From positions 124,001 through 188,000 of the forward strand of contig NZ_JACRSO010000005.1 of NCBI RefSeq assembly GCF_014384745.1: 64,000 nt of DNA, written 5' to 3'. How positions within the stretch are numbered: position 1 is the stretch's first letter; every line of letters begins with the position of its first letter. This DNA comes from Luoshenia tenuis. Lineage in GTDB: Bacteria > Bacillota > Clostridia > Christensenellales > GCA-900066905. The notes beneath the pieces were generated by a model. It saw nothing but the letters and a program-made list of their open reading frames with translations, was not told the DNA's origin and searched no databases. Of the stretch, positions 59,027 to 64,000 are shown piece after piece. The position numbers and the translations under genes were made by a program.

Positions 59027-59572
59027 CTAAACGTTGAACGCCGGCTTTTGCATCTGGCTGTAGCGCTCCATGCAGGAGCGGATGACCTCCAGCGCCTCTT
59101 TATGCCCTTTGATGTTGCGCACATAGGCGCTTTTGCCCTCCAGGCTCTTATAGACGGTAAAAAAGTGGCTCATCTCGTCAAAAAAGTGGGGCGGAAGCTG
59201 GTCTATATCCGTATAACTGGAGTAATTCGGATCCCCCTCGGGTACGGCGATGATCTTCTCGTCCTTGTCCTGCCCGTCCACCATCAGGATCACGCCGATG
59301 GGCCGGCACTGTACCAGGGTAAGGGGGATGATGCTCTCCTGGCAGAGCACCAGCACGTCCAGCGGGTCGTTATCCGCGGCGTAGGTGCGGGGGATAAAGC
59401 CGTAATTGGCCGGGTAGTGGGTAGAGGTGTACAGCACCCGGTCCAGACGCAGCATGCCGGTCTCCTTGTCCAGCTCATACTTATTCTTGCCGCCCTTGGA
59501 GATCTCCACCACTGCGGTAAAGCTCTCGGGCCGGATCCGCTCCGGGGCAATATCGTGCCAAATATTCATCAT
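59027..59572 (-). CDS. ppa: Inorganic pyrophosphatase (family I)
   Basis: 181 residues. Hydrolyses pyrophosphate made by Mur, tRNA-synthetase and nucleotide reactions. Conserved KNKYELDKETGMLRLDRVLY, HYPANYGFIPRTYAADNDPL and DVLVL (metal-binding Asp), and MVDGQDKDEKIIAVPEGDP. Slightly long N-terminus. Preceded by AAAAGGAGG. Many Clostridia use the membrane-bound or family II enzyme instead. Confidence 0.95.
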   Translation of the reverse strand: MMNIWHDIAPERIRPESFTAVVEISKGGKNKYELDKETGMLRLDRVLYTSTHYPANYGFIPRTYAADNDPLDVLVLCQESIIPLTLVQCRPIGVILMVDGQDKDEKIIAVPEGDPNYSSYTDIDQLPPHFFDEMSHFFTVYKSLEGKSAYVRNIKGHKEALEVIRSCMERYSQMQKPAFNV

Positions 59573-59586
59573 GAGTCTTCCTCCTT

Positions 59587-60510
59587 TTAAGCGTTTTGGT
59601 GCTCCAAACCCTGAAAGGCCAGGGCGGCCGCACCCCGCAAACCCGCCTCGTAGCCAAGGCCGGTCTGCAAAATGGGCATGCCGGCATTGGCAGTGGCAAA
59701 GACCTCCTGCCCATAGACCTGGGCGATACCCTCTTGCAGCAGGTCAAAGCTTAAAGATACCCCGCCGCCGATGATGGCGGCCTGCAAGTTCAGCAGGTTG
59801 GTGGCCGCCGCAATGGCCCGGCCTAGGTAGTTGCCGGTCTTGCGCCATACGGCCAGGGCCTCCGCCTCGCCCGCCCGTGCGCGCGCGGCGATCTGCGCCG
59901 CGTCGATGGGGTCTCCTTCGGGCAGCCCCGCCGCCTGGCGGTAGCGCCGGGCGATGCCCGGGCCGGCTGCGCAGGCCTCCAGACAGCCGCGTTTCCCGCA
60001 GGGGCAAAGGGGCCCGCCGCTCTCCACCGTCAGGTGGCCGATCTCCCCGGCGTTGCCGCCCGCCCCGGCGTACAGCTGCCCGTTTAATACCAGCGCGCCG
60101 CCCACGCCGTTGGAAACGGTGATCCACAGATAATCGCGCATCTCCCGGCACACGCCCCAGCGCTGCTCGGCCAGGGCGCAGGCGTTTACGTCGTTTTCAA
60201 TATAAACGTCAAGGCCCAATCTTTCGCCCAATAGCTGTGCGATGGGGAAATCCCCAATGCCGGAATAGGGCGCGTATACCCACAGTCCCTTTTCCGGGTC
60301 CGCCAGCCCCGGGATGGTGGCCCCGCAGGCCGCGGCCTCTCCGGCCATGGGCAGGCGCGCCACGCTGGAGAGGATCTTTTCCAGCACCTCCTCCTGGGTC
60401 GGCCGGGGGGAAAAGGCCGTCTTCTCCTGGCAAAGCACATTGCCGCTTTCGTCCACCAGCGCTACGATCAATTTGGACCCGCCGATATCCAGCGCCAGGC
60501 ATTTTTTCAT
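59587..60510 (-). CDS. ROK-family sugar kinase-like protein
   Basis: 307 residues. ATP-binding LALDIGGSKLIVALVDE, the catalytic Asp in IENDVNACALAEQ, GNAGEIGHLTV, the zinc motif CPCGKRGCLEACAAG, and a C-terminal IIGGGVS. No N-terminal DNA-binding domain, so a glucokinase-like or N-acetylmannosamine-kinase-like enzyme rather than a regulator; the exact sugar is unknown. Chosen start MKKCLALDI at 60510 behind GGGAG. First gene of the ROK-ppa-DUF6506 unit. Confidence 0.9.
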   Translation of the reverse strand: MKKCLALDIGGSKLIVALVDESGNVLCQEKTAFSPRPTQEEVLEKILSSVARLPMAGEAAACGATIPGLADPEKGLWVYAPYSGIGDFPIAQLLGERLGLDVYIENDVNACALAEQRWGVCREMRDYLWITVSNGVGGALVLNGQLYAGAGGNAGEIGHLTVESGGPLCPCGKRGCLEACAAGPGIARRYRQAAGLPEGDPIDAAQIAARARAGEAEALAVWRKTGNYLGRAIAAATNLLNLQAAIIGGGVSLSFDLLQEGIAQVYGQEVFATANAGMPILQTGLGYEAGLRGAAALAFQGLEHQNA

Positions 60511-60712
60511 GGATACTCCCGCCTTTCTCAATGTAACGGCCAGGGCTAAAGCGCAGGCCGTAGTACTCTTGTTTACTATTGTAGACCAAGCCGGGGCGGA
60601 TTGCCAGTCCCCTTTTTTACCGGCCTGCGCTCCGGGCGTGTTTTTTGCGCACCGCTGTGTTACACTAAGGGCAGAGCAATGTCTCCAAACCTATGTTAAA
60701 GGAGCACACGAT

Positions 60713-61204
60713 ATGACAGATGAAACCGGCAAGCTCAGCGCCAAGCACGTGTCCGATTCCCGCACCGAGCAGGTGCAGATCCTGATGAGCGAACAGATCA
60801 ACGGCCAGAGCCGGCTGTTCGGCGGCAAGCTGATGGAGTGGATCGACGTGGTCGCCGCCGTGGTGGCCCGCCGCCACTCGGGGTGCGATGTGACCACCGC
60901 ATCGGTAGATAACCTGCAATTCCGCGCGCCAGCCTTTGTCAACGATACCATTATTCTGGTGGGCAAGCTCACCCGGGCGGGGCGCACCTCCATGGAGGTA
61001 CGGGTGGATACCTATGTGGAGGAACTTTCCGGAGAGCGGCATAAGATCAATGTGGCCTACCTTGTCATGGTCGCACTGGATAAAAAGGGCAACCCCACGC
61101 CGGTGCCCCGGCTGATTTTGGATACCGATGCCGAGGCTGCCGAGTGGGAGGCCGCCGAGCGGCGCCAGCAGCTGCGCGTGCAGCGGCGAAAGGAGCGCTT
61201 TTAG
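60713..61204 (+). CDS. Acyl-CoA thioesterase (hotdog fold)
   Basis: 163 residues. Single hotdog domain with GQSRLFGGKLMEWIDVVAAV, the catalytic Asp region, VTTASVDNLQFRAPAFVNDT and VGKLTRAGRTSMEVRV, as in the YciA/BFIT-type group. Hydrolyses acyl-CoA; chain length is unknown. ATG at 60713 behind AAAGGAG. The long upstream frame is an antisense shadow of the ROK gene. Confidence 0.9.
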   Translation: MTDETGKLSAKHVSDSRTEQVQILMSEQINGQSRLFGGKLMEWIDVVAAVVARRHSGCDVTTASVDNLQFRAPAFVNDTIILVGKLTRAGRTSMEVRVDTYVEELSGERHKINVAYLVMVALDKKGNPTPVPRLILDTDAEAAEWEAAERRQQLRVQRRKERF

Positions 61205-61210
61205 GTTGGG

Positions 61211-61240
61211 TTTACAGGGCGTAAGTCTATCGGTTATACT
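61211..61240 (+). promoter_or_regulatory. Predicted promoter of the alpha/beta hydrolase
   Basis: TTTACA (61211-61216), 18-bp spacer, TATACT (61235-61240), followed by the short palindrome TTTATATATAAA. Confidence 0.55.
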
Positions 61241-61281
61241 TTATATATAAAGATAGCGCGTTTTTTAAGGAGGGAATCAAA

Positions 61282-62370
61282 ATGGCAGATTACCGTACCT
61301 GTCTGCAGCGCCTGGAGGAGAATACCCGTTTGATCGATGTGGCGGGCCTGCCCGTCACCATCAAGCCCGTGCCGGATGAGGACCTGCCCGGCGCAGTGGA
61401 CCCGCGAGTGCGGGCGGTGCGCGCCCAGCCCCCGGCGCAGGAGGGCGAGGTGGACCCCTACACCTATAATGGCGTGCCCATCGGCGCCATGCGCCAGAAG
61501 ATGGGCTGGGCTAATGCCGACATCACCGCCGGAGATGTGCGCACGCAGTGCCGCACCATCGATGGGAAAAACGGCCCCATCGGCCTTTTTATCTACACCG
61601 CCCCAAAGGCTAAGCCGGGCTGCCCCTGCCTTGTGTTCATCCATGGCGGCGGCTTTTTTGGCGGCAGCTGCAAAACGGTGGAGAACCCCTGCAAGGCCAT
61701 CGCTGAAAAGGCGGCGTGCGTCGTGGTCTCGGTGGATTACCGCCTGGCGCCGGAGCATCCCTATCCCCAAGGATTTGAGGATTGCTTTGACGCGGTCACC
61801 TGGGTCTATAACCACGCCCGGGAACTGGGGATCGATCCCCGCAAGATCGGCGTGGCCGGGGACAGCGCCGGGGGTAACCTCTCGGCGGTCTGCACGCTGA
61901 AGGACCGGGATTTGGGCAGCGGCATGATCCATTATCAGGCGCTGATCTACCCCACGGTAGACCGGGGGCCCTTTGATGGCAACCCCTTTTACGATTGGAC
62001 GCTGGACGCCTTTACCTTCCGCCCGGAGGATGAGCAGATGGCCCGGCAGTGCGCCCTGGGCATCTATGGGGTGGACGCCAACTCCACCGCCCTGTACCTC
62101 ACCTCGCCCAGTCAGGTGGATGACCCTTATGCCTCACCGCTGCGCGCGGAGGATTTTAAGGGCCTGCCCAAGAGCCTGATCGTAGTGGCGGAGTTTGATT
62201 CCCTGCGCCTCCAGTGCGAGGCCTATGCCCGCCGCCTCATGGACGATGGCGTAGAGGTGCGCATGCTGCGCTACAACGGGATGGATCATGCCTTCATCGA
62301 TAAGTGTGGCCTTTACCCCCAGGCGGAGGACTGTTACCGGGAGATCGCGCAGGATCTGAAAAGCCTGTAA
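61282..62370 (+). CDS. Alpha/beta hydrolase of the hormone-sensitive-lipase family
   Basis: 362 residues. Oxyanion motif HGGGFFGGS, nucleophile GDSAGGN, the SVDYRLAPEHPYPQGFEDCF block, and a C-terminal Asp/His pair (VAEFDSLR, GMDHAFID). An N-terminal cap of about 110 residues precedes the core. Cytoplasmic esterase; substrate unknown. RBS is AAGGAGG. Single gene with its own promoter and terminator. Confidence 0.92.
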   Translation: MADYRTCLQRLEENTRLIDVAGLPVTIKPVPDEDLPGAVDPRVRAVRAQPPAQEGEVDPYTYNGVPIGAMRQKMGWANADITAGDVRTQCRTIDGKNGPIGLFIYTAPKAKPGCPCLVFIHGGGFFGGSCKTVENPCKAIAEKAACVVVSVDYRLAPEHPYPQGFEDCFDAVTWVYNHARELGIDPRKIGVAGDSAGGNLSAVCTLKDRDLGSGMIHYQALIYPTVDRGPFDGNPFYDWTLDAFTFRPEDEQMARQCALGIYGVDANSTALYLTSPSQVDDPYASPLRAEDFKGLPKSLIVVAEFDSLRLQCEAYARRLMDDGVEVRMLRYNGMDHAFIDKCGLYPQAEDCYREIAQDLKSL

Positions 62371-62389
62371 ATTATGAATCGCAATTAAG

Positions 62390-62417
62390 GGCGGGCGCAA
62401 AATGCGCCCGCCTTTTT
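62390..62417 (+). terminator. Terminator of the alpha/beta hydrolase gene
   Basis: GGCGGGCGCA and TGCGCCCGCC (10 bp, loop AAA) followed by five T residues. Confidence 0.9.
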
Positions 62418-62521
62418 ACTGCCCAAATGGCAGGTTTTTCCTGTCAAGCAAAATATCCGTTACGATTTTTAAAGATAAGGTTTCAAAAGTGTTAAATCTT
62501 CGTTCCATTTGTCTACAGCCC

Positions 62522-62549
62522 TTGCATTGGACGGATAAACCGATAGAAT
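62522..62549 (+). promoter_or_regulatory. Predicted promoter of the GDSL-DUF4358 pair
   Basis: TTGCAT (62522-62527), 16-bp spacer, TAGAAT (62544-62549), about 38 bp before the GTG start. Confidence 0.5.
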
Positions 62550-62587
62550 AGTAAGAGATACGAAATTTGTCATAAGGTGGGTCAACG

Positions 62588-63484
62588 GTGCGGATGAGGG
62601 ATGGACGCAGGATCAGGGTCAAAAGCAGGCGCTTTAAGCGCATAGTAGCGTGCGCGGGCACGCTTGTGGCCGGGCTGGTGTGCGTCCTGACCCTACAGCA
62701 TGGCCTGGCCCGCCCGGCGATAGACCCGGCACAGCTGGCCCAGGGGCAGGCGCTGCTGCAACAGGCCCAGGCCGCGGATGTGGCGCAGGCCCAGGCGCAG
62801 GTGGACGCCCGCGCCGAAGCTCAGCGCCAGCAGGCCGAAGCCGAAAGGCAACAAAAAGAGCAGGAAGAGGCTGAGCAAAAGCGGCAGGAGCAAGCGGCAC
62901 AGCAAGAGGCCGAGCGCCAGAAAAAGGAGGCGGAGGCCGCCGCGCTCCGCACGCTGCGCAAGCAATTCAAGGGCTCCGTGATCGTGGGGGATTCTATTAC
63001 CGAGGCTTTGGCGGATTACGGTTTTTTGCCCCGCAATAACGTGGTCAGCCACCGGGGCATCAGCGTCAAAGAGGCGGACGAGCAGATGGCCACCGTCATC
63101 GGCCTTGCGCCGGATCATATCTTCCTCTCCTTTGGGATGAACGATCTGCCCTATTTCCTGGGGGATGCCAATGAATTTATAAAGTATTATGAGCAGCAGA
63201 TCGCCAAACTGCGCCAGGCGCTGCCTCAGGCAAAGCTCTACGTCAACAGCGTGCTGCCCGTGCAGCAAAACGCCATTGATGAAAATGCCTATTACGGCAA
63301 GTATCCCGAGTTCAACAGGGCTTTAGAGGAGATGTGCGCCCGGCTGAACCTCCCCTTTATCGATAACAACCCTTACGTGGAGGGCAAGCCTGAGATGTAC
63401 AAGTCCGATGGCATCCACGTGGTCAACAGCTACTATATCCAGTGGATGCAGCACATGGCCCAAGTTGCGGGCCTGGACGGGTGA
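62588..63484 (+). CDS. Membrane-anchored SGNH/GDSL hydrolase
   Basis: 298 residues. A basic N-terminus, one signal-anchor helix (VACAGTLVAGLVCVLTL), a coiled-coil stretch of Gln/Ala/Glu-rich heptads (about residues 48-120), then an SGNH domain. Catalytic elements: GDSITEAL (Ser), SFGMNDLPY (Asn) and KSDGIHVVNSY (Asp-His). Extracellular acylesterase or acyltransferase acting on carbohydrate is likely. GTG start 7 nt after AAGGTGG. It precedes a DUF4358 gene by seven bases. Confidence 0.88.
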   Translation: MRMRDGRRIRVKSRRFKRIVACAGTLVAGLVCVLTLQHGLARPAIDPAQLAQGQALLQQAQAADVAQAQAQVDARAEAQRQQAEAERQQKEQEEAEQKRQEQAAQQEAERQKKEAEAAALRTLRKQFKGSVIVGDSITEALADYGFLPRNNVVSHRGISVKEADEQMATVIGLAPDHIFLSFGMNDLPYFLGDANEFIKYYEQQIAKLRQALPQAKLYVNSVLPVQQNAIDENAYYGKYPEFNRALEEMCARLNLPFIDNNPYVEGKPEMYKSDGIHVVNSYYIQWMQHMAQVAGLDG

Positions 63485-63491
63485 GGGCGGT

Positions 63492-63971
63492 ATGAAGCAT
63501 AATTTTCTGTTCATTAAAATCGGCCTTATGGCCTTTATCGCGGTGTTCCTCATCCTGATCTGCACCTCCGGCAACTATGCCGATAAGCCCATGGAGCAGA
63601 TCGCCTCGGTCCTTTCCCAGGCCGAAGGGATGGATGGGCTCAAGGCCGGCGCCGCGGGCGACCTGCGGCGCTACTATAACCTGGAGGAAGAGGACCTGGA
63701 GGGGTTTATGCTCTGCCTCCCCGCCTCGCCCATGGATGCGGACGAGCTGCTGGTGGTCAAGATGAAAGACGAGCAGCAGGCCTCTGCGGTGGAGCAGGCC
63801 ATTTTGCAGCGGCAGGCCAGCCAAAAGGCCTCCTTTGAGGGGTACGGCGCGCAGCAGACCGCTCTGCTCAACGGCTATGTGCTGGAGATCAAGGGGCGGT
63901 ATGCCTTTTATGCCGTATCCCCTTATGCGCAGGGGTGGCAGTCGCTTTTCTCGGAGATCATCCGGGCCTAA
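63492..63971 (+). CDS. DUF4358 domain-containing protein
   Basis: 159 residues. One N-terminal membrane helix (IGLMAFIAVFLILICTS), then an extracellular domain with RRYYNLEEEDLEGFMLCLPA, LLVVKMKDEQQASAVEQAI and LEIKGRYAFYAVSP. From memory, DUF4358 proteins are usually encoded next to MBOAT O-acyltransferase and GDSL/DHHW genes for surface-polymer acetylation. Only the GDSL partner is visible here. Complete, ending 29 bp before the window edge. Confidence 0.85.
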   Translation: MKHNFLFIKIGLMAFIAVFLILICTSGNYADKPMEQIASVLSQAEGMDGLKAGAAGDLRRYYNLEEEDLEGFMLCLPASPMDADELLVVKMKDEQQASAVEQAILQRQASQKASFEGYGAQQTALLNGYVLEIKGRYAFYAVSPYAQGWQSLFSEIIRA

Positions 63972-63972
63972 G

Positions 63973-63990
63973 GCGGGGCGCGCCCCGCCA
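63973..63990 (+). terminator. Palindromic hairpin after DUF4358
   Basis: GGCGGGGC-GC-GCCCCGCC followed by AGTTTT. Possibly a terminator cut close by the window end. Confidence 0.5.
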
Positions 63991-64000
63991 GTTTTGCCAA

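Noticed and set aside
1..64000. CRISPR arrays, tRNA/rRNA genes, prophage or transposase genes
   Set aside because: No regularly spaced direct repeats, cloverleaf patterns with conserved TTCGA-like loops, or matching protein families were seen on either strand.

Overview
Organism and overall picture. This GC-rich window reads as chromosome of an endospore-lineage Firmicute, most likely a high-GC Clostridia (something Christensenellales-like is a guess). The support is the B. subtilis-type gene order purR-spoVG-glmU-prs-pth-mfd-spoVT-spoVB-mazG-hup-rqcP, two CotF-like coat proteins, AbrB/SpoVT, an EndoAI/EndoA toxin-antitoxin pair, NiaR, strong Shine-Dalgarno sites and short U-tailed terminators. 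I found no tRNA, rRNA, CRISPR array, transposase or prophage. The content is mainly core metabolism with small accessory insertions. Layout, 1-24.9 kb: a truncated-at-edge GGDEF/EAL protein and murC are followed by the conserved information/sporulation block. That block carries an exact-looking PurBox before purR, a sigma-H type promoter before spoVG, and a promoter with an overlapping palindrome before glmU. An orphan type IV prepilin and a lipoprotein sit on the opposite strand between spoVT and spoVB. Where B. subtilis has yabP-yabQ-divIC, this genome has a fused ispDF, a membrane-anchored protein of unknown function and radA. 24.9-33.6 kb: a structured, gene-free stretch leads into a fluoride riboswitch with terminator controlling crcB. 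Next come a sugar-phosphate isomerase-like protein, an esterase, a HAD phosphatase, a CtpE-like P-type ATPase with a small membrane partner, the CotF pair and recX. A 930-bp gene-free island then holds diverged tandem repeats and MITE-like inverted repeats. 33.6-44 kb: phosphohexomutase and transketolase are followed by a compact DNA-damage locus in which dinB plus a small ORF diverges from a self-cleaving LexA-like XRE-S24 repressor plus a YedK/HMCES-type SRAP protein. The shared control region holds two TTCTC-N7-GAGAA palindromes. One fills the spacer of the predicted dinB promoter and the other lies between the two -35 boxes. I consider this the most interesting system in the window. A YtrA-type GntR/ABC transporter operon with its own operator and an Fe-S aldo-keto reductase follow. 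44-64 kb: a MoxR-DUF58-transglutaminase operon, birA, a P1 peptidase, nnrD/E, ndoAI-ndoA, yitT and an MBL hydrolase. Then comes a nadB-nadC-niaR-nadA operon whose predicted NiaR operator overlaps the -35 box, followed by ROK kinase-ppa-DUF6506, a thioesterase, an alpha/beta hydrolase, and a GDSL plus DUF4358 pair at the right edge. All functional names rest on reading the translated sequences and remembered family motifs. No database search was run.
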